A DNA stretch of 64,000 nt from Stomorhina lunata (GCA_933228675.1 OW121745.1:80846-144845), one strand, 5' to 3'. Counted from the stretch's first letter, positions 10,981-24,945 are shown. Notes: a model not told the origin generated them from the letters alone. Program-made: numbers and translations.

Positions 10981-13799
10981 ATAGAAAAAATAAGTTTTTC
11001 TATAGAAAAAATAAGTTTTTCTATAGAAAAAATAAGTTTTTCTATAGAAAAAATAAGTTTTTCTATAGAAAAAATAAGTTTTTCTATAGAAAAAATAAGT
11101 TTTTCTATAGAAAAAATAAGTTTTTCTATAGAAAAAATAAGTTTTTCTATAGAAAAAATAAGTTTTTCTATAGAAAAAATAAGTTTTTCTATAGAAAAAA
11201 TAAGTTTTTCTATAGAAAAAATAAGTTTTTCTATAGAAAAAATAAGTTTTTCTATAGAAAAAATAAGTTTTTCTATAGAAAAAATAAGTTTTTCTATAGA
11301 AAAAATAAGTTTTTCTATAGAAAAAATAAGTTTTTCTATAGAAAAAATAAGTTTTTCTATAGAAAAAATAAGTTTTTCTATAGAAAAAATAAGTTTTTCT
11401 ATAGAAAAAATAAGTTTTTCTATAGAAAAAATAAGTTTTTCTATAGAAAAAATAAGTTTTTCTATAGAAAAAATAAGTTTTTCTATAGAAAAAATAAGTT
11501 TTTCTATAGAAAAAATAAGTTTTTCTATAGAAAAAATAAATTTTTTCTATAGAAAACATAAGTTTTTCTATAGAAAACATAAGTTTTTCTATAGAAAACA
11601 TAAGTTTTTCTATAGAAAAAATAAGTTTTTCTATAGAAAAAATAAGTTTTTCTATAGAAAAAATAAGTTTTTCTATAGAAAAAATAAAGTTTTTCTATAG
11701 AAAAAATAAGTTTTTCTATAGAAAAAATAAGTTTTTCTATAGAAAAAATAAGTTTTTCTATAGAAAAAATAAGTTTTTCTATAGAAAAAATAAGTTTTTC
11801 TATAGAAAAAATAAGTTTTTCTATAGAAAAAATAAGTTTTTCTATAGAAAAAATAAGTTTTTCTATAGAAAAAATAAGTTTTTCTATAGAAAAAATAAGT
11901 TTTTCTATAGAAAAAATAAGTTTTTCTATAGAAAAAATAAGTTTTTCTATAGAAAAAATAAGTTTTTCTATAGAAAAAATAAGTTTTTCTATAGAAAAAA
12001 TAAGTTTTTCTATAGAAAAAATAAGTTTTTCTATAGAAAAAATAAGTTTTTCTATAGAAAAAATAAGTTTTTCTATAGAAAAAATAAGTTTTTCTATAGA
12101 AAAAATAAGTTTTTCTATAGAAAAAATAAGTTTTTCTATAGAAAAAATAAGTTTTTCTATAGAAAAAATAAGTTTTTCTATAGAAAAAATAAGCTTTTTC
12201 TATAGAAAAAATAAGTTTTTCTATAGAAAAAATAAGTTTTTCTATAGAAAAAATAAGTTTTTCTATAGAAAAAATAAGTTTTTCTATAGAAAAAATAAGT
12301 TTTTCTATAGAAAAAATAAGTTTTTCTATAGAAAAAATAAGTTTTTCTATAGAAAAAATAAGTTTTTCTATAGAAAAAATAAGTTTTTCTATAGAAAAAA
12401 TAAGTTTTTCTATAGAAAAAATAAGTTTTTCTATAGAAAAAATAAGTTTTTCTATAGAAAAAATAAGTTTTTCTATAGAAAAAATAAGTTTTTCTATAGA
12501 AAAAATAAGTTTTTCTATAGAAAAAATAAGTTTTTCTATAGAAAAAATAAGTTTTTCTATAGAAAAAATAAGTTTTTCTATAGAAAAAATAAGTTTTTCT
12601 ATAGAAAAAATAAGTTTTTCTATAGAAAAAATAAGTTTTTCTATAGAAAAAATAAGTTTTTCTATAGAAAAAATAAGTTTTTCTATAGAAAAAATAAGTT
12701 TTTCTATAGAAAAAATAAGTTTTTCTATAGAAAAAATAAGTTTTTCTATAGAAAAAATAAGTTTTTCTATAGAAAAAATAAGTTTTTCTATAGAAAAAAT
12801 AAGTTTTTCTATAGAAAAAATAAGTTTTTCTATAGAAAAAATAAGTTTTTCTATAGAAAAAATAAGTTTTTCTATAGAAAAAATAAGTTTTTCTATAGAA
12901 AAAATAAGTTTTTCTATAGAAAAAATAAGTTTTTCTATAGAAAAAATAAGTTTTTCTATAGAAAAAATAAGTTTTTCTATAGAAAAAATAAGTTTTTCTA
13001 TAGAAAAAATAAGTTTTTCCTATAGAAAAAATAAGTTTTTCTATAGAAAAAATAAGTTTTTCTATAGACAAAATAAGTTTTTCTATAGAAAAAATAGGTT
13101 TTTCTATAGAAAAAATAAGTTTTTCTATAGAAAAAATAAGTTTTTCTATAGAAAAAATAAGTTTTTCTATAGAAAAAATAAGTTTTTCTATAGAAAAAAT
13201 AAGTTTTTCTATAGAAAAAATAAGTTTTTCTATAGAAAAAATAAGTTTTTCTATAGAAAAAATAAGTTTTTCTATAGAAAAAATAAGTTTTTCTATAGAA
13301 AAAATAAGTTTTCTATAGAAAAAATAAGTTTTTCTATAGAAAAAATAAGTTTTTCTATAGAAAAAATAAGTTTTTCTATAGAAAAAATAAGTTTTTCTAT
13401 AGAAAAAATAAGTTTTTCTATAGAAAAAATAAGTTTTTCTATAGAAAAAATAAGTTTTTCTATAGAAAAAATAAGTTTTTCTATAGAAAAAATAAGTTTT
13501 TCTATAGAAAAAATAAGTTTTTCTATAGAAAAAATAAGTTTTTCTATAGAAAAAATAAGTTTTTCTATAGAAAAAATAAGTTTTTCTATAGAAAAAATAA
13601 GTTTTTCTATAGAAAAAATAAGTTTTTCTATAGAAAAAATAAGTTTTTCTGTAGAAAAAATAAGTTTTTCTATAGAAAAAATAAGTTTTTCTATAGAAAA
13701 AATAAGTTTTTCTATAGAAAAAATAAGTTTTTCTATAGAAAAAATAAGTTTTTCTATAGAATTAGTTTTTCTATAGAAAAAATAAGTTTTTCTATAATC
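10981..13799. repeat. 21-bp palindrome satellite, ATAAG variant
   Basis: This is the same 16-bp palindrome TTTTTCTATAGAAAAA, here followed by ATAAG, period 21 bp, about 134 copies before the gap. It differs from the 7982-9851 array at one base per unit, and the two variants are not mixed. Rare exceptions are an AACATAAG trio near 11549-11600 and single indels near 11530, 11690, 12195, 13018 and 13310. The array runs into the assembly gap, so its true length is unknown. The long minus-strand frames within it are periodic artefacts. Confidence 0.97.
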
Positions 13800-13800
13800 T

Positions 13801-14000
13801 NNNNNNNNNNNNNNNNNNNNNNNNNNNNNNNNNNNNNNNNNNNNNNNNNNNNNNNNNNNNNNNNNNNNNNNNNNNNNNNNNNNNNNNNNNNNNNNNNNNN
13901 NNNNNNNNNNNNNNNNNNNNNNNNNNNNNNNNNNNNNNNNNNNNNNNNNNNNNNNNNNNNNNNNNNNNNNNNNNNNNNNNNNNNNNNNNNNNNNNNNNNN
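13801..14000. other. Assembly gap (200 N)
   Basis: Exactly 200 N lie between the 21-bp ATAAG array and the 31-bp array. The round number suggests an arbitrary scaffold gap of unknown true size. Whether the two satellites are really adjacent is therefore not established. Confidence 0.99.
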
Positions 14001-17000
14001 AAAATTTCCTATTTTTATAGGAAATTTTTCAAAAATTTCCTATTTTTATAGGAAATTTTTCAAAATTTCCTATTTTTATAGGAAATTTTTCAAAAATTTC
14101 CTATTTTTATAGGAAATTTTTCAAAAATTTCCTATTTTTATAGGAAATTTTTTAAAAATTTCCTATTTTTATAGGAAATTTTTCAAAAATTTCCTATTTT
14201 TATAGGAAATTTTTCAAAAATTTCCTATTTTTATAGGAAATTTTTTCAAAAATTTCCTATTTTTATAGGAAATTTTTCAAAAATTTCCTATTTTTATAGG
14301 AAATTTTTCAAAAATTTCCTATTTTTATAGGAAATTTTTCAAAAATTTCCTATTTTTATAGGAAATTTTTCAAAAATTTCCTATTTTTATAGGAAATTTT
14401 TCAAAAATTTCCTATTTTTATAGGAAATTTTTCAAAAATTTCCTATGTTTATAGGAAATTTTTCAAAAATTTCCTATTTTTATAGGAAATTTTTCAAAAA
14501 TTTCCTATTTTTATAGGAAATTTTTCAAAAATTTCCTATTTTTATAGGAAATTTTTCAAAAATTTCCTATTTTTATAGGAAATTTTTCAAAAATGTCCTA
14601 TTTTTATAGGAAATTTTTCAAAAATTTCCTATTTTTATAGGAAATTTTTCAAAAATTTCCTATTTTTATAGGAAATTTTTCAAAAATTTCCTATTTTTAT
14701 AGGAAATTTTTCAAAAATTTCCTATTTTTATAGGAAATTTTTCAAAAATTTCCTATTTTTATAGGAAATTTTTCAAAAATTTCCTATTTTTATAGGAAAT
14801 TTTTCAAAAATTTCCTATTTTTATAGGAAATTTTTCAAAAATTTCCTATTTTTATAGGAAATTTTTCAAAAATTTCCTATTTTTATAGGAAATTTTTCAA
14901 AAATTTCCTATTTTTATAGGAAATTTTTCAAAAATTTCCTATTTTTATAGGAAAATTTTTCAAAAATTTCCTATTTTTATAGGAAATTTTTCAAAAATTT
15001 CCTATTTTTATAGGAAATTTTTCAAAAATTTCCTATTTTTATAGGAAATTTTTCAAAAATTTCCTATTTTTATAGGAAGTTTTTCAAAAATTTCCTATTT
15101 TTATAGAAAATTTTTTCAAAAATTTCCTATTTTTATAGGAAATTTTTCAAAAATTTCCTATTTTTATAGGAAATTTTTTCAAAAATTTCCTATTTTTATA
15201 GGAAATTTTTCAAAAATTTCCTATTTTTATAGGAAATTTTTCAAAAATTTCCTATTTTTATAGGAAATTTTTTCAAAAATTTCCTATTTTTATAGGAAAT
15301 TTTTCAAAAATTTCCTATTTTTATAGGAAATTTTTCAAAAATTTCCTATTTTTATAGGAAATTTTTTCAAAAATTTCCTATTTTTATAGGAAATTTTTCA
15401 AAAATTTCCTATTTTTATAGGAAATTTTTCAAAAATTTCCTATTTTTATAGGAAATTTTTCAAAAATTTCCTATTTTTATAGGAAATTTTTCAAAAATTT
15501 CCTATTTTTATAGGAAATTTTTCAAAAATTTCCTATTTTTATAGGAAATTTTTCAAAAATTTCCTATTTTTATAGGAAATTTTTCAAAAATTTCCTATTT
15601 TTATAGGAAATTTTTCAAAAATTTCCTATTTTTATAGGAAATTTTTCAAAAATTTCCTATTTTTATAGGAAATTTTTCAAAAATTTCCTATTTTTATAGG
15701 AAATTTTTCAAAAATTTCCTATTTTTATAGGAAATTTTTCAAAAATTTCCTATTTTTATAGGAAATTTTTCAAAAATTTCCTATTTTTATAGGAAATTTT
15801 TCAAAAATTTCCTATTTTTATAGGAAATTTTTCAAAAATTTCCTATTTTTATAGGAAATTTTTCAAAAATTTCCTATTTTTATAGGAAGTTTTTCAAAAA
15901 TTTCCTATTTTTATAGGAAATTTTTCAAAAATTTCCTATTTTTATAGGAAATTTTTCAAAAATTTCCTATTTTTATAGGAAATTTTTCAAAAATTTCCTA
16001 TTTTTATAGGAAATTTTTCAAAAAATTTCCTATTTTTATAGGAAATTTTTCAAAAATTTCCTATTTTTATAGGAAATTTTTCAAAAATTTCCTATTTTTA
16101 TAGGAAATTTTTCAAAAATTTCCTATTTTTATAGGAAATTTTTCAAAAAATTTCCTATTTTTATAGGAAATTTTTCAAAAATTTCCTATTTTTATAGGAA
16201 ATTTTTTCAAAAATTTCCTATTTTTATAGGAAATTTTTCAAAAATTTCCTATTTTTATAGGAAATTTTTCAAAAATTTCCTATTTTTATAGGAAATTTTT
16301 CAAAAATTTCCTATTTTTATAGGAAATTTTTCAAAAATTTCCTATTTTTATAGGAAATTTTTCAAAAATTTCCTATTTTTATAGGAAATTTTTCAAAAAT
16401 TTCCTATTTTTATAGGGAAATTTTTCAAAAATTTCCTATTTTTATAGGAAATTTTCAAAAATTTCCTATTTTTATAGGAAATTTTTCAAAAATTTCCTAT
16501 TTTTATAGGAAATTTTTCAAAAATTTCCTATTTTTATAGGAAATTTTTCAAAAATTTCCTATTTTTTATAGGAAATTTTTCAAAAATTTCCTATTTTTAT
16601 AGGAAATTTTCAAAAATTTCCTATTTTTATAGGAAATTTTTCAAAAATTTCCTATTTTTATAGGAAATTTTTCAAAAATTTCCTATTTTTATAGGAAATT
16701 TTTCAAAAATTTCCTATTTTTATAGGAAATTTTTCAAAAATTTCCTATTTTTATAGGAAATTTTTCAAAAATTTCCTATTTTTATAGGAAATTTTTCAAA
16801 AATTTCCTATTTTTATAGGAAATTTTTCAAAAATTTCCTATTTTTATAGGAAATTTTTCAAAAATTTCCTATTTTTATAGGAAATTTTTCAAAAATTTCC
16901 TATTTTTATAGGAAATTTTTCAAAAATTTCCTATTTTTATAGGAAATTTTTCAAAAATTTCCTATTTTTATAGGAAATTTTTCAAAAATTTCCTATTTTT

Positions 17001-20000
17001 ATAGGAAATTTTTCAAAAATTTCCTATTTTTATAGGAAATTTTTCAAAAATTTCCTATTTTTATAGGAAATTTTTCAAAAATTTCCTATTTTTATAGGAA
17101 ATTTTTCAAAAAATTTCCTATTTTTATAGGAAATTTTTCAAAAATTTCCTATTTTTATAGGAAATTTTTCAAAAATTTCCTATTTTTATAGGAAATTTTT
17201 CAAAAATTTCCTATTTTTATAGGAAATTTTTCAAAAATTTCCTATTTTTATAGGAAATTTTTCAAAAATTTCCTATTTTTTATAGGAAATTTTTCAAAAA
17301 TTTCCTATTTTTATAGGAAATTTTTCAAAAATTTCCTATTTTTATAGGAAATTTTTCAAAAATTTCCTATTTTTATAGGAAATTTTTCAAAAATTTCCTA
17401 TTTTTATAGGAAATTTTTCAAAAATTTCCTATTTTTATAGGAAATTTTTCAAAAATTTCCTATTTTTATAGGAAATTTTTCAAAAATTTCCTATTTTATA
17501 GGAAATTTTTCAAAAATTTCCTATTTTTATAGGAAATTTTTCAAAAATTTCCTATTTTTATAGGAAATTTTTCAAAAATTTCCTATTTTTATAGGAAATT
17601 TTTCAAAAATTTCCTATTTTTATAGGAAATTTTTCAAAAATTTCCTATTTTTATAGGAAATTTTTCAAAAATTTCCTATTTTTATAGGAAATTTTTCAAA
17701 AATTTCCTATTTTTATAGGAAATTTTTTCAAAAATTTCCTATTTTTATAGGAAATTTTTCAAAAATTTCCTATTTTTATAGGAATTTTTCAAAAATTTCC
17801 TATTTTTATAGGAAATTTTTCAAAAATTTCCTATTTTTATAGGAAATTTTTCAAAAATTTCCTTTTTTTATAGGAAATTTTTCAAAAATTTCCTATTTTT
17901 ATAGGAAATTTTTCAAAAATTTCCTATTTTTATAGGAAATTTTTCAAAAATTTCCTATTTTTATAGGAAATTTTTCAAAAATTTCCTATTTTTATAGGAA
18001 ATTTTTCAAAAATTTCCTATTTTTATAGGAAATTTTTCAAAAATTTCCTATTTTTATAGGAAATTTTTCAAAAATTTCCTATTTTTATAGGAAATTTTTC
18101 AAAAATTTCCTATTTTTATAGGAAAATTTTTCAAAAATTTCCTATTTTTATAGGAAATTTTTCAAAAATTTCCTATTTTTATAGGAAATTTTTCAAAAAT
18201 TTCCTATTTTTATAGGAAATTTTTCAAAAATTTCCTATTTTTTATAGGAAATTTTTCAAAAATTTCCTATTTTTATAGGAAATTTTTCAAAAATTTCCTA
18301 TTTTTATAGGAAAATTTTTCAAAAATTTCCTATTTTTATAGGAAATTTTTCAAAAATTTCCTATTTTTATAGGAAATTTTTCAAAAATTTCCTATTTTTA
18401 TAGGAAATTTTTCAAAAATTTCCTATTTTTATAGGAAATTTTTCAAAAATTTCCTATTTTTATAGGATATTTTTCAAAAATTTCCTATTTTTATAGGAAA
18501 TTTTTCAAAAATTTCCTATTTTTATAGGAAATTTTTCAAAAATTTCCTATTTTTTATAGGAAATTTTTCAAAAATTTCCTATTTTTATAGAAATTTTTCA
18601 AAAATTTCCTATTTTTATAGGAAAATTTTTCAAAAAATTTCCTATTTTTATAGGAAATTTTTCAAAAATTTCCTATTTTTATAGGAAATTTTTCAAAAAT
18701 TTCCTATTTTTATAGGAAATTTTTCAAAAATTTCCTATTTTTATAGGAAATTTTTCAAAAATTTCCTATTTTTATAGGAAATTTTTCAAAAATTTCCTAT
18801 TTTTATAGGAAATTTTTCAAAAATTTCCTATTTTTATAGGAAATTTTTCAAAAATTTCCTATTTTTATAGGAAATTTTTCAAAAATTTCCTATTTTTATA
18901 GGAAATTTTTCAAAAATTTCCTATTTTTATAGGAAATTTTTCAAAAATTTCCTATTTTTATAGGAAATTTTTCAAAAATTTCCTATTTTTATAGGAAATT
19001 TTTCAAAAAATTTCCCTATTTTTATAGGAAATTTTTCAAAAATTTCCTATTTTTATAGGAAATTTTTCAAAAATTTCCTATTTTTATAGGAAATTTTTCA
19101 AAAATTTCCTATTTTTATAGGAAATTTTTCAAAAATTTCCTATTTTTATAGGAAATTTTTCAAAAATTTCCTATTTTTATAGGAAATTTTTCAAAAATTT
19201 CCTATTTTTATAGGAAATTTTTCAAAAATTTCCTATTTTTTATAGGAAATTTTTCAAAAATTTCCTATTTTTATAGGAAATTTTTCAAAAATTTCCTATT
19301 TTTATAGGAAATTTTTCAAAAATTTCCTATTTTTATAGGAAATTTTTCAAAAATTTCCTATTTTTTATAGGAAATTTTTCAAAAATTTCCTATTTTTATA
19401 GGAAATTTTTCAAAAATTTCCTATTTTTATAGGAAATTTTCAAAAATTTCCTATTTTTATAGGAAATTTTTCAAAAAATTTCCTATTTTTATAGGAAATT
19501 TTTCAAAAATTTCCTATTTTTATAGGAAATTTTTCAAAAATTTCCTATTTTTATAGGAAATTTTTCAAAAATTTCCTATTTTTATAGGAAATTTTTCAAA
19601 AATTTCCTATTTTTATAGGAAATTTTTCAAAAATTTCCTATTTTTATAGGAAATTTTTCAAAAATTTCCTATTTTTATAGGAAATTTTTCAAAAATTTCC
19701 TATTTTTATAGGAAATTTTTCAAAAAATTCCTATTTTTATAGGAAATTTTTCAAAATTTCCTATTTTTATAGGAAATTTTTCAAAAATTTCCTATTTTTA
19801 TAGGAAATTTTTCAAAAATTTCCTATTTTTATAGGAAATTTTTTCAAAAATTTCCTATTTTTATAGGAAATTTTTCAAAAATTTCCTATTTTTTATAGGA
19901 AATTTTTCAAAATTTCCTATTTTTCAATTTCCTATTTTTATAGGAAAATTTTTCAAAAATTTCCTATTTTTTATAGGAAATTTTTCAAAAATTTCCTATT

Positions 20001-22271
20001 TTTATAGGAAATTTTTCAAAAATTTCCTATTTTTATAGGAAATTTTTCAAAAATTTCCTATTTTTATAGGAAATTTTTCAAAAATTTCCTATTTTTATAG
20101 GAAATTTTTCAAAAATTTCCTATTTTTATAGGAAATTTTTTCAAAAATTTCCTATTTTTATAGGAAATTTTTCAAAAATTTCCTATTTTTATAGGAAATT
20201 TTTCAAAAATTTCCTATTTTTATAGGAAATTTTTCAAAAAATTTCCTATTTTTATAGGAAATTTTTCAAAAATTTCCTATTTTTATAGGAAATTTTTCAA
20301 AAATTTCCTATTTTTATAGGAAATTTTTCAAAAATTTCCTATTTTTATAGGAAATTTTTCAAAAATTTCCTATTTTTATAGGAAATTTTTCAAAAATTTC
20401 CTATTTTTATAGGAAATTTTTCAAAAATTTCCTATTTTTATAGGAAATTTTTCAAAAATTTCCTATTTTTATAGGAAATTTTTCAAAAATTTCCTATTTT
20501 TATAGGAAATTTTTCAAAAATTTCCTATTTTTATAGGAAATTTTTCAAAAATTTCCTATTTTTATAGGAAATTTTTCAAAAATTTCCTATTTTTATAGGA
20601 AATTTTTCAAAAATTTCCTATTTTTATAGGAAATTTTTCAAAAATTTCCTATTTTTATAGGAAATTTTTCAAAAATTTCCTATTTTTATAGGAAATTTTT
20701 CAAAAATTTCCTATTTTTATAGGAAATTTTTCAAAAATTTCCTATTTTTATAGGAAATTTTTCAAAAATTTCCTATTTTTATAGGAAATTTTTCAAAAAT
20801 TTCCTATTTTTATAGGAAATTTTTCAAAAATTTCCTATTTTTATAGGAAATTTTTCAAAAATTTCCTATTTTTATAGGAAATTTTTCAAAAATTTCCTAT
20901 TTTTATAGGAAATTTTTCAAAAATTTCCTATTTTTATAGGAAATTTTTCAAAAATTTCCTATTTTTATAGGAAATTTTTCAAAAATTTCCTATTTTTATA
21001 GGAAATTTTTCAAAAATTTCCTATTTTTATAGGAAATTTTTCAAAAATTTCCTATTTTTATAGGAAATTTTTCAAAAATTTCCTATTTTTATAGGAAATT
21101 TTTCAAAAATTTCCTATTTTTATAGGAAATTTTTCAAAAATTTCCTATTTTTATAGGAAATTTTTCAAAAATTTCCTATTTTTATAGGAAATTTTTCAAA
21201 AATTTCCTATTTTTATAGGAAATTTTTCAAAAATTTCCTATTTTTATAGGAAATTTTTCAAAAATTTCCTATTTTTATAGGAAATTTTTCAAAAATTTCC
21301 TATTTTTATAGGAAATTTTTCAAAAATTTCCTATTTTTATAGGAAATTTTTCAAAAATTTCCTATTTTTATAGGAAATTTTTCAAAAATTTCCTATTTTT
21401 ATAGGAAATTTTTCAAAAATTTCCTATTTTTATAGGAAATTTTTCAAAAATTTCCTATTTTTATAGGAAATTTTTCAAAAATTTCCTATTTTTATAGGAA
21501 ATTTTTCAAAAATTTCCTATTTTTATAGGAAATTTTTCAAAAATTTCCTATTTTTATAGGAAATTTTTCAAAAATTTCCTATTTTTATAGGAAATTTTTC
21601 AAAAATTTCCTATTTTTATAGGAAATTTTTCAAAAATTTCCTATTTTTATAGGAAATTTTTCAAAAATTTCCTATTTTTATAGGAAATTTTTCAAAAATT
21701 TCCTATTTTTATAGGAAATTTTTCAAAAATTTCCTATTTTTATAGGAAATTTTTCAAAAATTTCCTATTTTTATAGGAAATTTTTCAAAAATTTCCTATT
21801 TTTATAGGAAATTTTTCAAAAATTTCCTATTTTTATAGGAAATTTTTCAAAAATTTCCTATTTTTATAGGAAATTTTTCAAAAATTTCCTATTTTTATAG
21901 GAAATTTTTCAAAAATTTCCTATTTTTATAGGAAATTTTTCAAAAATTTCCTATTTTTATAGGAAATTTTTGAAAAATTTCCTATTTTTATAGGAAATTT
22001 TTCAAAAATTTCCTATTTTTATAGGAAATTTTTCAAAAATTTCCTATTTTTATAGGAAATTTTTCAAAAATTTCCTATTTTTATAGGAAATTTTTCAAAA
22101 ATTTCCTATTTTTATAGGAAATTTTTCAAAAATTTCCTATTTTTATAGGAAATTTTTCAAAAATTTCCTATTTTTTATAGGAAATTTTTCAAAAATTTCC
22201 TATAAAAATAGGAAATTTTTGAAAAATTTCCTATAAAAATAGGAAATTTTTGAAAAATTTCCTATAAAAAT
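14001..22271. repeat. 31-bp hairpin-unit satellite, main block
   Basis: The unit is stem AAAAATTTCCTAT, loop TTTT, stem ATAGGAAATTTTT, then a single C: a 13-bp perfect hairpin per 31-bp unit, about 266 copies. From 14001 to about 20240 there are dozens of single-base indels, mostly in the A or T runs. From about 20250 to 22165 the period is exact with one substitution (near 21971). The last three units (22200-22271) are inverted, with loop AAAA and spacer G. The left end is cut by the gap. No coding potential. Confidence 0.97.
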
Positions 22272-22912
22272 CAGGGACTGTAACGGTTACGACTTTTATA
22301 ATAAAACTCAGAAAATAACGGTTACTTTTTGATTTTTATTTTTTTGATCAGAAATAAAAGTTATTTTGTGCCTTTTATTATTTCAGGCAAAAATAACAGT
22401 TATTTTTGCTTAATATTTTATCGCTCAAATTATACCGGGTATTTTTGATTTATATTTTTTTGCTCAATTTATACCGAGTATGTTTGATTTATATTATATC
22501 GCTCAAAGTATACCGGGTATTTTTTATTAATATTTTATTGCTCAATTCATACCGGGTATTTCTGATTTATATTATATCGCTCAATTATAACGGGTATTTC
22601 TGATTTATATTATATCGCTCAAATTATACCGGGTATTTTTGATTTATATTATATCGCTCAAATTATACCGGGTATTTTTGATTTATATTATATCGCTCAA
22701 ATTATACCGGGTATTTTTTATTTGTATTTTATCGCTCAATTCATACCGGGTAAGTTTGATTTTTATTATATCGCTCAATATGTGACGGTTATTTTAATAT
22801 AATATGATGTCAAGCAATGACTGCTTTTTATTTTGTGATTTCAATTTTTTAAGCAATTTCTGAGCGATATCTTTTAAAATTGATTTTTTAGAGCAGGAAT
22901 TTGGTTTTTTTT
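22272..22912 (+). mobile_element. CAGGGACCG foldback element A, one end only
   Basis: CAGGGACTGTAACGGTTACG at 22272 matches the terminal repeats of the elements at 33968 and 58947. It is followed by subterminal AATAACGGTTA, AGGCAAAAATAACAGTTATT and then a tandem array (22419-22780, roughly 36-40 bp period). That array contains GCTCAAATTATACCGGGTA and TGATTTATATTATATC, about nine copies. No matching right terminus (CGGTCCCTG) lies between here and 25000, so the element is truncated or its right half became the adjoining 31-bp array. No protein is encoded. Confidence 0.75.
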
Positions 22913-24945
22913 AAAAATTTCCTATTTTTATAGGAAATTTTTCAAAAATTTCCTATTTTTATAGGAAATTTTTCAAAAATTTCCTATTTTTATAGGAAAT
23001 TTTTCAAAAATTTCCTATTTTTATAGGAAATTTTTAAAAAATTTCCTATTTTTATAGGAAATTTTTCAAAAATTTCCTATTTTTATAGGAAATTTTTCAA
23101 AAATTTCCTATTTTTATAGGAAATTTTTCAAAAATTTCCTATTTTTATAGGAAATTTTTCAAAAATTTCCTATTTTTATAGGAAATTTTTCAAAAATTTC
23201 CTATTTTTATAGGAAATTTTTCAAAAATTTCCTATTTTTATAGGAAATTTTTCAAAAATTTCCTATTTTTATAGGAAATTTTTCAAAAATTTCCTATTTT
23301 TATAGGAAATTTTTCAAAAATTTCCTATTTTTATAGGAAATTTTTCAAAAATTTCCTATTTTTATAGGAAATTTTTCAAAAATTTCCTATTTTTATAGGA
23401 AATTTTTCAAAAATTTCCTATTTTTATAGGAAATTTTTCAAAAATTTCCTATTTTTATAGGAAATTTTTCAAAAATTTCCTATTTTTATAGGAAATTTTT
23501 CAAAAATTTCCTATTTTTATAGGAAATTTTTCAAAAATTTCCTATTTTTATAGGAAATTTTTCAAAAATTTCCTATTTTTATAGGAAATTTTTCAAAAAT
23601 TTCCTATTTTTATAGGAAATTTTTCAAAAATTTCCTATTTTTATAGGAAATTTTTCAAAAATTTCCTATTTTTATAGGAAATTTTTCAAAAATTTCCTAT
23701 TTTTATAGGAAATTTTTCAAAAATTTCCTATTTTTATAGGAAATTTTTCAATAATTTCCTATTTTTATAGGAAATTTTTCAAAAATTTCCTATTTTTATA
23801 GGAAATTTTTCAAAAATTTCCTATTTTTATAGGAAATTTTTCAAAAATTTCCTATTTTTATAGGAAATTTTTCAAAAATTTCCTATTTTTATAGGAAATT
23901 TTTCAAAAATTTCCTATTTTTATAGGAAATTTTTCAAAAATTTCCTATTTTTATAGGAAATTTTTCAAAAATTTCCTATTTTTATAGGAAATTTTTCAAA
24001 AATTTCCTATTTTTATAGGAAATTTTTCAAAAATTTCCTATTTTTATAGGAAATTTTTCAAAAATTTCCTATTTTTATAGGAAATTTTTCAAAAATTTCC
24101 TATTTTTATAAGAAATTTTTCAAAAATTTCCTATTTTTATAGGAAATTTTTCAAAAATTTCCTATTTTTATAAGAAAATTTTTCAAAAATTTCCTATTTT
24201 TATAAGAAAATTTTTCAAAAATTTCCTATTTTATAGGAAATTTTTCAAAAATTTCCTATTTTTATAAGAAAATTTTTCAAAAATTTCCTATTTTTATAAG
24301 AAAATTTTTCAAAAATTTCCTATTTTTATAAGAAAATTTTTCAAAAATTTCCTATTTTTATAGGAAATTTTTCAAAAATTTCCTATTTTATAGGAAATTT
24401 TTCAAAAATTTCCTATTTTTATAGGAAATTTTTCAAAAATTTCCTATTTTTATAGGAAATTTTTCAAAAATTTCCTATTTTTATAGGAAATTTTTCAAAA
24501 ATTTCCTATTTTTATAGGAAATTTTTCAAAAATTTCCTATTTTTATAGGAAATTTTTCAAAAATTTCCTATTTTTATAGGAAATTTTTCAAAAATTTCCT
24601 ATTTTTATAGGAAATTTTTCAAAAATTTCCTATTTTTATAGGAAATTTTTCAAAAATTTCCTATTTTTATAGGAAATTTTTCAAAAATTTCCTATTTTTA
24701 TAGGAAATTTTTCAAAAATTTCCTATTTTTATAGGAAATTTTTCAAAAATTTCCTATTTTTATAGGAAATTTTTCAAAAATTTCCTATTTTTATAGGAAA
24801 TTTTTCAAAAATTTCCTATTTTTATAGGAAATTTTTCAAAAATTTCCTATTTTTATAGGAAATTTTTCAAAAATTTCCTATTTTTATAGGAAATTTTTCA
24901 AAAATTTCCTATTTTTATAGGAAATTTTTCAAAAATTTCCTATTT
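22913..24945. repeat. 31-bp hairpin-unit satellite, second block
   Basis: The unit and orientation are those of 14001-22194, about 65 copies. Phase is perfect from 22921 to about 24170. A cluster of ATAAGAAAA variants and two TTTT deletions lies at 24105-24380, then the array is regular again until it dissolves into T-rich DNA at 24945. The variant cluster repeats in a block, so it was copied as a group. The boundary at 22913 directly adjoins foldback element A. Confidence 0.97.

Noticed and set aside
10942..13071. 219- and 297-codon minus-strand frames in the ATAAG array
   Set aside because: Same artefact: a 21-bp unit with no stop in that frame; frame changes follow single-base indels in the array.
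14001..24945. CRISPR-like array of ~30-bp palindromic repeats
   Set aside because: There are no variable spacers: the whole 31-bp unit is identical from copy to copy, and the setting is a fly genome. It is a satellite.
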